This document shows positions 20,200-32,542 of a DNA stretch of 64,000 bases, in pieces. The notes beneath the pieces are model-generated. The model saw only the letters and a program-made list of their open reading frames with translations. It made no database searches and was not told the DNA's origin. The DNA comes from Crocodylus rhombifer. Taxonomy: Eukaryota > Chordata > Crocodylia > Crocodylidae. The translations under genes were made by a program, and so were the position numbers. How positions within the stretch are numbered: the stretch's first letter is position 1; each line of letters starts with the position of its first letter. The stretch spans positions 265,795 to 329,794 of the forward strand of contig JAVSML010000991.1 in assembly GCA_038503035.1 (NCBI GenBank), given 5' to 3'.

Positions 20200-20690
20200 A
20201 ACACAGGAGGTTCATTCATTTGTAATTCCACCAATTTCAGATACATCATCACTTCAGCTGTCTCAGATTCATTGTTCAAAATTGACTAGACATCTTCTTC
20301 TAATTTCTACCTTAAATTTATTCATGGCCTGTTTATAACAATTCATTCATGTGGTGACATAGAAAATCTATTTATGTTAAAGGACTATCTCCTTACTATT
20401 TTACCATCTTGATGAATTTATAAACAGCAGTCAGAGCCTTCATCACCTGTTTACAGTGTCCCTTTGTCTACATTGGACAAACTGGGCTATCCAAGTCTTG
20501 AACAGAAGGACACAAGCTTAGAAAAGGAATTTCTGAACCACTGAGTCTCAGAACAGCAGAGATTCCCTATGCCTGAAGAAGGGTAACTGCACCTGAAAGC
20601 TTGTCAAGAAATTTTCCACCCCAACTACTCAGTTGGTCTAATAAAAGATCTACTCAAAGAACCTTGCCTACTCTGCACAAAACACTTACA
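20200..20690 (+). mobile_element. Penelope-like element 3' end with GIY-YIG remnant
   Basis: In one frame, 20448-20486 encodes CLQCPFVYIGQTG, the start of the GIY-YIG endonuclease domain of Penelope-like retroelements, with the preceding CxxCP-type motif seen in these proteins. The frame is lost soon after. Downstream is the conserved 3' region: CCTGAAGAAGGGTAACTGC, ACCTGAAAGCTTGTC, then CAACTACTCAGTTGGTCTAA and TAAAAGATCTACTC, ending near 20690. The 5' limit is uncertain; 20050-20450 may be an older part of the same element. Penelope-like elements carrying hammerhead ribozyme motifs are established knowledge. Confidence 0.72.
20573..20605 (+). ncRNA. Hammerhead-ribozyme-like core in the Penelope-like element
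   Basis: CTGAAGA (20573-20579) matches the hammerhead core CUGANGA exactly, and GAAA (20595-20598) matches the second core strand. The 15 bases between them can form a short stem II (AGG with CCT, plus a T-A pair if one G bulges) with a loop AACTGC. GTC at 20603-20605 could be the cleavage triplet after a minimal stem III. I see no convincing stem I in this copy, so it is probably a decayed, inactive ribozyme. Confidence 0.5.
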
Positions 20691-21519
20691 CTTCTTTAAA
20701 AAAAACAACAAAAAACCCAGTCCCAATTGCTGCCCTTCCAAAATATTATAAGATTACTCTCCTATATGCCCAAGTTCCTCTTAGTTTCCTTAAACTAGAG
20801 AACCATAGAACTTAAAGAGACCCTGACTCCAAGATAATCAAAATAATTAAGTCCAATTCCCTGTTCTGAACAGGTACCACATCATATAATCCCTTAAAAA
20901 ATGTATCGAGCTTCATTTTAAAAGCAGTTAGTCTTTTGGTCTCATTGTTCCAAATGGGAAGCTGTCACAGAAATTCATCACGCAGGAGGAAAACCCAGGA
21001 CCAAACTGCCTGGAGACAGCTGCGGGGGTCTGTCTGGCAGATGTGTGGGTGTTGTGAGTGAATGACGTCATCTGAGAGGATGTGCAGGACCAGGTGGACT
21101 GTGAATTCAGGGCCCAGCTCCTGGCGCTAGAGCAGGACCATATGGAGACTCCACGGGAGCAGGATGCAGTTGTAGCCAGGGGAGTGGAGGCCACAGGGTG
21201 CTGGATGCTATCCTGTCCCCAACCACATCCTTCATGCTGTCCACTGCCTGCCCCCAACCACATCCCCACCCTAGCAGCCACCCACCACCCAGCAGCAGGC
21301 CCTCTTGTGGGCCTGGGTGGAGGTCCAGTGCTACCTCAACAGGCCAGGAACCCCTGCCCCAGTCCCTGCCAAGGGTCTCCTGCCTCTCAGCTCCCCTACC
21401 TGGGCCAAGCCCCGCTGCTCACCCTGACTCCATATTGGTGCAGAGCAGGAGCTACCTGCAGCAGACCCAGGAGCACTCACTGGCCCTGTGGGCCAGAGGT
21501 TGAGCACCCTGTCCCAAGT
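20691..21519. other. Unassigned DNA, GC-rich in its second half
   Basis: 21060-21500 is GC-rich and open on both strands (for example a plus-strand frame 21082-21534), with repeated CCCAACCACATCC strings. The frames have biased Pro/His composition and no domain, so I do not call a gene. The segment may be an unrecognised repeat. Confidence 0.4.
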
Positions 21520-21616
21520 TTCATAGTTTCATAGTTTGTAGGGTTGGAAGGGACCTGAGCAGATCATCTAGTCCGACCCCCTGCCATGGCAGGAAAGAGT
21601 ACTGGGGTCAAATGAA
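21520..21616 (-). mobile_element. CR1 3' end fragment
   Basis: The plus strand reads TTTCATAGTTTCATAG, then AGGGTTGGAAGGGACCTGAG, AGATCATCTAGTCCGACCCC and CTGCCATGGCAGG, the reverse complement of a CR1 3' UTR and tail. Only about 100 bp is present; no codons remain. Confidence 0.9.
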
Positions 21617-22639
21617 AGTGGTAAAGTTTATTAAGAAAATTAAGGTAGCCAGTTACCAAAACATTCTACACCCAGACCAATTGATTGGATAACTGATTCT
21701 AGATATTAACTCATCCCTATAGAAATAAACCAAATTGTAATTTATATTATGAATTTTGCAAGATTTTATGTGCATTACAATAAGCCTGAGTAATAGGCAA
21801 CTTCTCAAACATTTTCACTTCATATTAATTTTACCTTGCTTCTTTATATCAATGGATGTTCTGGACTTTGTTTCTCATTAAAATACATTTGCTAATTTAA
21901 GAAAGAATTAGTTTCTTTCTAATTATTGGAGAATTTTTTAATTCTTCTAGGAGTCCAAGTACATTTTCCTCTTCAATACACAACTCACATAGCAGAATCA
22001 ATAAATTTTGCTTCTCCAAGTCTTTAAAATATTATTAGATTGCATCATAATCCAAAACTATTTGTCAAAATTATAATGCCATTATACTACCCTTGTTTTT
22101 ACTAAAGCTAAGGGAAATTGTATTTGAAAATTAGTTCACATTAATAGCCTAAATTTAAGGAATGCGTAATAGAGCAAATACAAATAATACTTTAGAAATT
22201 ATCTTTGTGGTGTCTCTTCTGTGTTACCTAGTATCATTTTAGAGCATACACAAAAAAGCAATATGCTTCTCTGCACCCAACAGAAAATAGTGAGAACTCA
22301 AGTTAATTATTGTGATTTTTTTTAATTAAAAATGGGAAAAGCTATTTTATCCAGTCAGCCGTGGCAACAATCCAAACATACTTAAATCAGGTTTTTTTTA
22401 AATCAATAATTAATTTATTTCACATTAATCTAACAAAGAGCAGCAGGCTTAAAACCCTTATGATTCAGAACACCATCCTAATTATGTTAGGGTCATTTAT
22501 TTGGGAGGGATAATTCCTGTAAAACCAGGCAGTCTATGGAAGGATGATCATACGAGAAAGCTTCTTGAAGCTAGAAATGTCTCTGAGTAATAATGAAATC
22601 TGTATAATAGTTGGTTGGTGTGGAAAAGACTTACCTGAG
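21617..22639. other. AT-rich unassigned DNA
   Basis: No gene or repeat that I can support. Confidence 0.45.
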
Positions 22640-23555
22640 ATGGAGTGGAGGTGGTGGGACGCTGCACAGGGAGATCAAAGTGGCAAAAGTGAAACCACGG
22701 TGGGCAAAGCTGCTGTGGAAAAATTAAAAATGGAAAAAAAAATGACCGAGCCCAAGCGAGCCAGGATTGGCAGCCTCATCAGTGTGGGCAGGCTTTATAA
22801 CAGCGTGCCCAGATGGACTGGGCAGCCAGACCTCTGGATCCAAGATAAAAAGTCCAACACAAGACAAGTCGGGGGGGGGCCCAGAAGTGGTGTCCCCAGC
22901 CAGCCCAGAGGGGCCAGAGAATGTAAACAGTCCCAGCGAGGGGACCTGGTGGATACCCCGAGAAGGGGTCTCCACAACTACGCAGAGCCAGAAGGAGCCT
23001 GAGAAGTGATCCACAGAGCTGATGTGGACAGAGGAAGCCGGCAGCAGAGACTGGAGCCTGGCAGAACTTGGTGGGGTCGGGACACAGGGACACCAAAGCT
23101 GGACAACACATAATTCAGAAGGAGGAAGGCCAGGGGAAGCGCTCAGGATAACAACATCTTTCACACCCGGCAGCAATTATATTTCAGGAACCCAGGCATC
23201 AAAGACAGCACAGGACATCAGCCTCAGCAATGCAGGTGATGACATCAAGGTTGGTGTTAGGTGGGGTGTAGGGGAGGTTGGAGCCCCACAAAGGCAGAGC
23301 AGCAGGAATGACCAAGGGGCAATGCTAAGGGGAGATGGGACCGAAACATCATCCTCCCAATCTGGAAGCAATCATCATCAAAGATGTGGCAGGCAAGGGC
23401 CTTTGGCAAACCAATCCAAAATCATTCCCATAATCAAGCTGTTCATCCCTAAGAATAACGGCGAGGCTAGAGAGGAATCCCCATACAAGACGTACCAGAG
23501 AAAGACACGGAAGATTACAGTTGGCTTTTGGCTACCTGTGATTCAAATTATTTAA
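22640..23555. other. GC-rich island with long open frames, origin unknown
   Basis: A sharp GC-rich block sits in AT-rich DNA. Two successive plus-strand frames stay open: 22544-23002 (152 codons, with KKMTEPKRARIGSLISVGRL near the middle) and 23022-23555 (177 codons, hydrophilic, rich in Ser, Gly, Gln, ending in a basic stretch EESPYKTYQRKTRK). Minus-strand frames also stay open (22724-23176). I recognise no domain. Composition and abrupt edges suggest the leader or ORF1 of a retroelement rather than a host exon, but this is inference. Confidence 0.35.
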
Positions 23556-25106
23556 CTGTGATGATCTTTTCTGTTAATTATTCCCAAATTGATCCCCCAA
23601 CTGTCTGTTTTCATTAACCAATTGTGCACATCACTCGCTCAATGATGGAGAGGCTCCGAACTATGTCAACACAGACCTGTGCTCATAGGTCTGAATCCAA
23701 ACCTTATTGAACTAAGTGGCTTCCATTGACTTCATTATACTATATTCATGGTCTCAGAGTATCACCTTAGGAAGGAATCATATAGGTACAAGGTTGCACA
23801 GAATAAAACATCATTTCACTATTAGAAGGAATTTACAAAATTACTTCTGACATTTAATAGGAGAAGTTCCTTTGAAGTTAATGCAACTTGTACTCCAAAC
23901 ACCTTTTGGAATTTTTTCTTTCTAAACAGTATTCAGAACTGCTGCAATTAGGCCTAAGAACAATTGCACTGGCTAAAAGATACTTGTCAAACTTGAATGT
24001 TATCCAAAATTACACATCTTCCATATCAGAGAGAAAAAAAAGCATAAATAATAGCCGATTATTATTAATAATAGAAAACAGATGTCTCAAGATCACTTCA
24101 GGGGTCAATATTTTATGACTTGTATGGTATATATAGTTTTCTTCATGTAACAGAGAAACAGCACTCTGTGTGTGTTTTGTGTGCTGGGCAGGGAGTTTAA
24201 CTTCATAAATCATTCAGTACTTGTTGCAGTGATTCAACTGAAGTCAATACATGTTAACACAAATAAAATGCATTTTTGTTTCTGCTTTAAAAAAAGTTAG
24301 GAACAATTGGTATGGAATTACCTCTCACGGCCTTGTTGCACATTAATTTTAGGTGGCTCTTGGAGCTCTTAAGACCTGGATTGTCCATACATTAACACAT
24401 GAAACTAATTTTAAACACTCCTGATGGGGCTTAAAGTTACACCACTCTAGCCTAGGTTTATCTCTGATTATTATCTGAGCTCATGGCTTACTGTATGTGT
24501 GCAGCACAGGCAAAGTGGGGCCCCTTTTCCCTGTTCCTGGATCTGCTACTGCATGCTCCCCATATCTTCAAATCTCTCCTAGTACTGAATTTAGCTGGAA
24601 GCATGTACAGTGAGATCAAATGTGTTCAATATTGACTTTACTAGGTGTAGAATTAGGCTAATTCTGAGTACTTATAAAAATACCATCCAAATGATTGGAA
24701 TGAAATTTAATTGGTTATGGGAAACAAAATTTGTTAATTTTTAAAGGAAGTCCTCAGTGGAGTCATGAAAATGGCTCATTTAATGGCCTATAGAATAAAG
24801 TACTGTTCAATATAAGCAAGTTCGTTAAAGATCCCCCTAGAAGAGGCCAGCTGATACTTTTGCTGAAAAAAAAATGGGATGTATATATTGGGGAAACTAA
24901 AATAGTTCTAAATGCACCTCCTAAACCATGTTTTGGTGGTGCTTTGCACCACCAGGATTGGCATACTATTTCTGTAAACTAAAGCTATCAGTTTTAAGTA
25001 GAAATATAAAAATCCTAAAGTTATTCTTGCAATATTACATTTGCTCAGATTTAAAATATTGGTTAATAATCATACATTTTAAAGATTAAATAAGGGTTTT
25101 CAGCTT
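23556..25106. other. AT-rich unassigned DNA
   Basis: No recognisable gene. Part of 24340-24480 (a stretch like CCATACATTAACACATG) looks repeat-like but I could not match it within the window. Confidence 0.4.
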
Positions 25107-25245
25107 TATAGAATCATAGAAGTAGGGTCGGAAGGGACCTTGTAGATAGATCTTCAAGTCCGACCCCCCACCTGGGCGGGAGAAAAACTGGACTCAAATG
25201 AGCTTTTATAATCCTCAATGGCTATACAATCTATGAGCTTCTCTT
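25107..25245 (-). mobile_element. CR1 3' end fragment
   Basis: The plus strand reads TATAGAATCATAGAAG, then AGGGTCGGAAGGGACCTTG and CAAGTCCGACCCCCCACCTG, the reverse complement of a CR1 3' UTR, followed by a decayed stretch to about 25245. Confidence 0.88.
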
Positions 25246-25959
25246 ATACAGTATCAACCTGTTGTGACTTAAGATATGATATAGAGAATGCTATATGAAT
25301 ACAAGAAATGCCTTACCTCAATGGTACCCCATCTCTAGATTAAACTATTACTGAGAACATTTGCTTTTGAAAAAAAATGCTTGTATACAACAAGACAGGA
25401 ATATCATGACTTGATATAGTTATTGTGGATTACCTGTTCTAGATTCCAACCCCATTTTATTAACATGGCATGAAAACAGATCTTTCTCCAATGTTAATTG
25501 GGAAAAACTGCTTAACATCATCCTATTCTTAGAGGTAGTTGGAAGTCAAAATTTCTGTTCTGTAACAAAGTCAAATTTTGGGAGGGGAAATGTTTAAAAC
25601 AATCATGAAACAAAATTAAGCCCAGGAGTTAAACAATGAAGCTCCCAGTTTGGCTGACTTGTACCACTTTCAGGATCCCATTTTAGGACACCATGAAGCC
25701 CACACTGGGCAGATAGGAAGCCTGTGCAATAATTTTCAGGGTTTGAAAATTAGGCATGTAACTCCTTTTTACAAACTGAGAGCCAAAGGCTTCCTAGATT
25801 TTGCCTTGTGGTCCTTGCTCTGATCCATCATAGCTCCCTCTTAGCTGCCCAATGGGCCCCGGTTTCATAAGGATGGTTAGAAAGGTCTGCATCATGCCTG
25901 TGGCCTGACAGTAAGAGCACTTTGCAGCCAGCAAGAGATGCAGGTCTAAGCCCTGTATG
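25246..25959. other. Unassigned DNA
   Basis: No gene or repeat that I can support. Confidence 0.4.
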
Positions 25960-26775
25960 GCTAGGTACAGACAGTCAAAAAGCTTGAGGCTGGATCAATT
26001 CAGTCTTTGCAGGTTAGCCTAAGATGCACATATTAAATTGAAACAGAAGTGAACAGGTAATTTTACTTTTGATTCAGGAAATGCAGCCACATGCCTACAA
26101 TGACTCAGATGAGAAGCCAGGGAGTGCCAGAGCACGACTCTCTGGCTTTATGTTCACTTCCTTTTCCTGCTGTTCCTGAGGTCCCTGGGATTTTCAGTCC
26201 ATAATCAGGGTAGCAGGATTCCACAGGGTTGCTCATCACTTCCTCTTCCTGCTTCCAAGTGGGTCTGTGATTAGTAGTCCACAGTTGCCGCCAGCAGTAA
26301 GTTTGAGCAGGGGAAGGGGCATTTAACCCCTGTCCCTGGCTCCAGACCCTACCTAGGGTCTGCTTGGGGCAGGGGCATCTCTGCCCCCTTGTAAACTGGG
26401 TTGCATCCCCAGCTGGGTTTGCCACCTCCCACAACCCCCTTGTCAGCCAGCCCTCACTGCTCCAGCTAGGGAGCAGAGGGGTGGGGCCAGCCCTGTTGTC
26501 TGGAGCAGACAGCACAGCACAGCTCAAGGCTTCAGAGCATGGTGGGATGCTGGGGGACTGTGATTTAACTTGAACCTGGAATGGGTCTGGGACAGAAGTA
26601 TCATAAACCAGTTTGACCCAAATCAGTTAAGTCTGATACTACATTCAACCAGGTTTATTTTAAACCAGTTGCAGTCAATTTAAAACTGGTTTATGTGCAC
26701 TGAGCTCCTGTTCTGTTACAGGTTTAAACCAGTTTCTGATCACTGAAACTGGTTTGTGTGTAACTTCTGTTATTA
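25960..26775. repeat. Repeat-like segment with many AAACCAGTTT / AAACTGGTTT motifs
   Basis: 26600-26760 holds repeated copies of ACCAGTTT and its complement AAACTGGT in both orientations (for example TTTAAACCAGTT, AAAACTGGTTTATG, AAACCAGTTTCTGA, GAAACTGGTTTGTG), which can form several alternative hairpins. The left part (26110-26560) is GC-rich with an open minus-strand frame of 140 codons (26527-26105) without a domain. GTACAGACAGTC near 25967 and a TAACTTCTGTTA end near 26770 resemble terminal regions of non-autonomous DNA transposons. Boundaries are a guess. Confidence 0.4.
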
Positions 26776-29700
26776 TAAAGTCAAAACAAAAGGCAGTAAA
26801 ATATTAAGTATAACATTCTGAAGGATTAAAAAAAAAAGCAATAGTGCAACATGGAACTTGGTGAGAGCTTGTAAATGAACTGCATAATTACATAAAAATA
26901 AGATACACTTTAACCAGACTCTTTCATATATCAAATAAAAAATTATTGTTCATGCATATTACATTCAATATATTTTAAATGCTTTTATCAGAGATTTCAT
27001 TTTCATCATGTTTGAGGTGAATTAAGCACTTTTGCTTCATTTATTCCAGAGACTTGTAATTTAAAACTGCAGATGTTTACTGAATCATTCTTAATTCTCA
27101 GCAAGACTTATTTTCTTCCTCACTTCTACTCAGTTTTGTACAAGGAAAAAAAGAATTAATGTAACTTTTTCAATGCTCATCAATGTTAACAGAACTTACC
27201 AGAAATGCTATACTTTATGAGACTAACAAAATATCTTCTTGAATAGAAAGAAAAGTACACATTTTGAGGGAGAAAAAAAAAACTCTGAATGGGCTGCAGG
27301 GTAAGAAACTCAAGTATTTTGTTTACTTCATTATTTGTGGTTTCAGTTTTTTCATAACTATTAAAAGCAAAAGCATGGACAAAAGTTTAATCTGCTTTTT
27401 ATAGGTACTTCTGTTATTCTGTTAACCTGTAATTTTATCTTTGCATACAATATATTTTCTTATTTATATTGGAATTTAATTTGGAAAAGACATTAATAAG
27501 GAGCAGTGATAAAAAGCAATTCACCAACAACAAACCCTGTCCATGGAGACTGGTCCATTACACATGCAAAAAATACATGAATTATTCAAATATTTTTCTT
27601 TGAGGAAGTCAAAGGAATCAGAAGAAAAAAAATGTTCTGCATTCCATGAGTTCTTTAACATTTCACTGTTTTTGCTTCCTAGACTAAAAAATACTGTTTC
27701 ATATTCATCGTTCTAAACAAGTTTCTATGGGAAAAAAAATCAGATTTAAGATTTTTTCCTTCCCCAACTTTTGGAAACTGAAAACAAAGATTTTCTTTTC
27801 TAAACTCAACATTTGTAGTTAGCAAATCCCAAAATATTTATTAGAAAAACAAACAAACACAAACAAATAAGAAGGTGAACAGCTTTTCTAAAGCCCAATT
27901 AGTGGGCAAAATATGCTTGAAGGACCCCAAAGAAGATGCACACACAACATATTTATTAAAGAAAAATCAAACAATGGATCCTTTCCCATTGTTGTTATAA
28001 ATAACACCCAGTCATTTTTCTAGTTCTATTTACAACATTAATACATTTTCAACCACAAAAGTGAGACACCAAATTTGCACGAAACTTACATCAACAAAGA
28101 ATGAAATAAATGATGTCACCTGAATGTCTGGGAATTGAGAAGTCTGGGAATCTTCGGAAGGAATGGTACCCCATTTACTTTGTCTAATGGATTGCCTAGA
28201 AGAGGATGCATCAAGTTTCAGAGTCCACTGATAGGGAAAGAAGGTTATTTAGTGCTGTCCTTTATTTATAATTTTAGACATAAAACTAGATTTCATTATA
28301 AACATCTACAAGGAAATAATCTGGGTAGTATAACTGCTCATTGCCATCTGTTTGTGTTTTGCACATTGTCATACAGGCTCAGTTTTAAAGGAAAAAGCGC
28401 AACAATATTCCACTTGTGCCTTATTAAGATGTTCTGAATTCAGTTCAGTAGCACTATCATCCAGGCTGAAGGAAATTTTCTGATGGGGATCTAATAGAGT
28501 CAGGAAGACCTCTGTCTGTAAATGGTAGGGATGACTGTGATGCTTAAGAATAATAGTAGTTTTCAAAGCATATTTAGTCTTCCTTACTTGTACTATTCAA
28601 ATTTGAAGAATACTACAAACCATCAGCTTCTGCCCATATAGAAAGTAATACTTTTGTCAAATACAATAAGAGGTTTGAGGCAGATTGTCAAGTAGCCTAA
28701 AGTGAAGAAACTTCTTTGATGTAACACTGATTTATACCAGTGGAGAGCCTGACACTATTTTTGTTGTTAGAGAATCAGACAAATGGGCATAAGGGCCCCT
28801 GCAGGGGGATCCCTTTATAGGACTGCTGTCTTTGTGACTGTGGTAGCACAAGGAGTCCCTGCCCCCAAAATTCCCCCATTTTTTAGAAAAAATAAAACTA
28901 ACCATTTAGCAATCACCAATTGAGTTCATATAATGTTTATATTAAAGTAGTTACATTATAATCATTCTGGTTGAATTTTTCCCAATTAAAAAGACACTGA
29001 AAAATATAAATCAGAGACTAAATTACACAATATAGATTACTCTGACTCAGTAAAGTGCTTTTTGCATTTTCATTTTGTTTTAAGGTTAAGTAAGCAAGTA
29101 CAACAGAAATATCATATATGACCCTTATAATGAACAGCCTGGGCTTGGCTTGTATGCAGAATAAAAATAAATGAAAAACACATCTGAATAGTAAGAGAAA
29201 TGCACTGTTTACCCCTGATTCCTCTTAGCAAAATATTCATATTGAATTAATATTCAGTTGAATTCAATACATAATATTCAGTATTTGATTGATTTAATTT
29301 CTAGCAGCTTGCCTGAAAGAAAGAAAAAAAGCTTCTGAATAAGTAATAACATGAATATAAAGGTGATATCAAAGAACAAATGTATAAATATGAAAAAAGC
29401 ATAAAAGGGAAAAAAAGGGCAATTTTCACATAATTCTTTCAGAGGGTACCAGGCAGAATGTCTAAAGAAAATAGTTTAGCATTAACATTTGGGCAATGGT
29501 AACGGAATACAGCTGACATTTGTGTAAGCACCATGATTCAACCCAAGAGCTTGTAGAGCTTTGTCTAGGAACAGCTCTGCTGCCGCTGTGAATGAAATAC
29601 TGACCGAGTGAGAGTTAAAAGCAAAAAGGGAACATTTCACACATTGAGTGCACACCAGTAACTATGCACAAGGTGCAAACAGATGTCACCCTTGTGCCAC

Positions 29701-31039
29701 CCCTTGTCCCTGATTTACAAGTTGCGGGGGGGGGGAGATCATATAAAACTGGGTAATAATCCTACAAATAATTTATATCTCTCCAGTGCAGACGTGGTTC
29801 CATACACTGCTGTGATACCCATCATGCAACACTGACCAGGCAGAAAGCAAAAATCAGCCCTCAGACTTAATTTGTAGATTTCATTATATTAGTGGTAGGA
29901 AGAATGTTAGAAAAACACTGGAATTATCTAAATACCCCTTAATGCTAAAGGGGCAGGAATATATGGTTGTATGTGAAACAAGAAGTATCCCTTTTAACAG
30001 TCTGGGAGCTATCCAATGAACATCCTTGGTCTTTAATTATAAAAGTCACAAGAACCCTACTAGGCTAGCAGCATTAACAGGTTTCATATATAGCTTATGC
30101 TGGAAGCCAACTGTCTCTGTTGACGGCCAGGAGAAAACAGGACTGGTTGACATTGCCCTTCTGGGAGTGGGGGGCTAGAGTCCCCTGCCAGATTGCAGAT
30201 CAGGGTAGCGCATGACTTCTGAGAGTTCTAAACCAAAAATCCTAATTAAATGTACGACTATCTGGGAGCTTACCAGCAGAAATACAGGAGAAGTTTTAAA
30301 ATAATAAGCCTCTGACCTTAAATAAAGAGGCTAGGGAAAAATGTGAACCCACATGATTGTTTCAATTATTATATACTTTATTCTTCTGTTAAGCAACAGC
30401 TAAATACTCTGTACTTGCAAATTATTTTATGAGGTTGAATCACAGCTCAGATGTATCATTATCATTAACTCCAGTGTTAATTGTCTTCTGAATATATTAT
30501 CACTGGGTGTTTCTTACAGCTCTTTTAGTATAACATAAAAGAAAATGATCCATCAGCTTTAAAGGTTTCCAATTCAGGATCTTACTACAGTGATGAATAC
30601 AGCAGCCCGGCAGGGTTCCAACTAACCCTTGAGTAAAATGTTATGAAATCATAAACAATCATAAAGGCATCTATGTTACATCAATAAGTATCCAGAATAG
30701 AAAACATTTTTAGCCATCATCTAGTATGCTTATTCCTAACATGTTAGATGTGATTCACAACCTAAGTAAGCCTGCTTTACCAGGTTATGATAGGTGATGG
30801 ATTTAAATTCAGACTGGCACTGGGCATACGTCACATCACGTTGCTTAGCATACCACGGTTTGGAAGGGATGTCTAACCTAATGACCTCAGTATAAAATTA
30901 ATTATGGACACCTTCTCCTATGTACTAACTAGTGGGGTGTTGCTTCTTCAAAGCCATCCTCTTTCTTCTCCTTCCCCATCATCTCTGGCACCTAGTGTTC
31001 AAAGAAGCACTCACTACTCAATACCATACTGGGAGGAAA
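26776..31039. other. Long AT-rich unassigned DNA
   Basis: More than 4 kb in which I see no gene, RNA or nameable repeat, apart from a run of ten G at 29726-29735. The longest frame (28135-28437 plus) has no recognisable motif. This is the best candidate in the window for ordinary unique non-coding sequence. Confidence 0.5.
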
Positions 31040-31575
31040 GACACATCTAAGAGCCCCTCCAGGCATGCAGGTAAAGGCACTATAGAATCTGATGCATGAT
31101 CCACACAATTACACCTCCTGCTCTGCCACATGTGCATGGCAGGAAGTGTTATTGTGGGATCATGTGTCAGATCCCATCTGCCTTATTGCTGGTGAAGAGG
31201 GAGCCCAGGAGCATGATCCCAGGCTCCCTCTGCATTGGCAAGTACCAAGCTCCCATGACTTTGAGCTCCCTCAGTTGATCCAGGCTCCACAGCCAGGGGG
31301 ATACACGATTGTCCCTGAGGCATGGAGCTTGGCTTAGCTGATGAGACTCCCGGTCATCGGGGTGCCTCTGGCCAAACATTCAACTAATGGTCTGATAGGA
31401 ACCAGCTACAAACTTATTTCACATTTTTTGTGGAATAACTTTGTGGTTATTTCCTCCTTTTATCATGCCATTAATTGATTGAATGTGTGGCCAGGTCACA
31501 ACTTAAGATGTGATTAACTAGTTAATCACCTAAGTGTAACATATGGCAGGGGCCTAGTGCCAGATCTGCTTAATT
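31040..31575. repeat. Interspersed repeat, family B, copy 2 (right part clear)
   Basis: 31405-31570 matches 18440-18600 (blocks TTGTGGAATA, CCATTAATT, GTGGCCAGG, GTGATTAAC, TTAATCACC, GTGTAAC). The upstream 31040-31400 is GC-richer and contains near-repeats (GGGAGCCCAGGAGCATGATC and CCCAGGCTCCCTCTGC form an imperfect inverted pair), perhaps the body of the same element. I cannot name the family. Confidence 0.45.
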
Positions 31576-32540
31576 AACCTAGACACAACAGGAAAGGCAG
31601 TGCAAGTGACTTGCAGACTTTCTGGATTTAGCTACACTGCTCTCCAAAGTGCCCTGAAAAGGTTGGGGCCAACTAACATACTAACTCAGTGATTCTGCAG
31701 CAGCCTAGGGAGCAGCCATCATCTTCAAAAACTTACCAGTATTCTCCAGATGTTAAATCCTTTTAGAGCACCTGCACACTGGAAAAGTTCTCAGGCAGAA
31801 TCTCATCCACAGCCCATCTTGTGACTAGATTAATATTAGTGCAATATAATATTGGGTGATGAAAATAATTCTATACAACTTCAGACTTTTTCCCTCCAAA
31901 TACATCACCATAGTTTTCAAAGGCTTGAACTGTGTTAGAAGCTGCTTACTTCACTACTTGCTGAAGAAATCCAGGAATGGCTTTACTTGACAAGATGTCC
32001 TCATGCTGTTAGACTGATGAAATTTAACTCTACCACTACTTATGCTACAAACATATCCATTCAAAAAAAATCTAGCTATAAAATTCACGTCTACAATGAA
32101 AGCTGCCTTTTTTTTATGTTCATTAAACATTACAAATTCAATAATATTCAATATTTATTAGAACATTCAATAAATATTGGGACGTGATCACTGGAAAACA
32201 TAATAAATGAGGAGGGAGAGAACCAAACAGGCATCTCAAGCTTTATTTTAATAATCAGTATTTTATGTGGAGATACAAAAGTCTTCAGAGTTTAACAGCT
32301 ATAGCTGCATTGATCTACTTTCAACCCAGCCTCTGAAATACAGAATGGCTCAACTGCATTAAAAAAGTTTGAGGTGGAATTCATCTAAAGGCTCAGACAG
32401 AAGTGACAATTTTTTCCCGATCTGGTACCTGAAAGTATTCTACATTTGAGACCAAACACGTGCATGGCTGCAAAGTGCTTTAAAAGGGCCAGACCCCACA
32501 AACAATCTGAACCCCCATTACATGCTGAGAAGAGATTCAG
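31576..32540. other. AT-rich unassigned DNA
   Basis: No gene or repeat that I can support. Confidence 0.45.
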
Positions 32541-32542
32541 CA

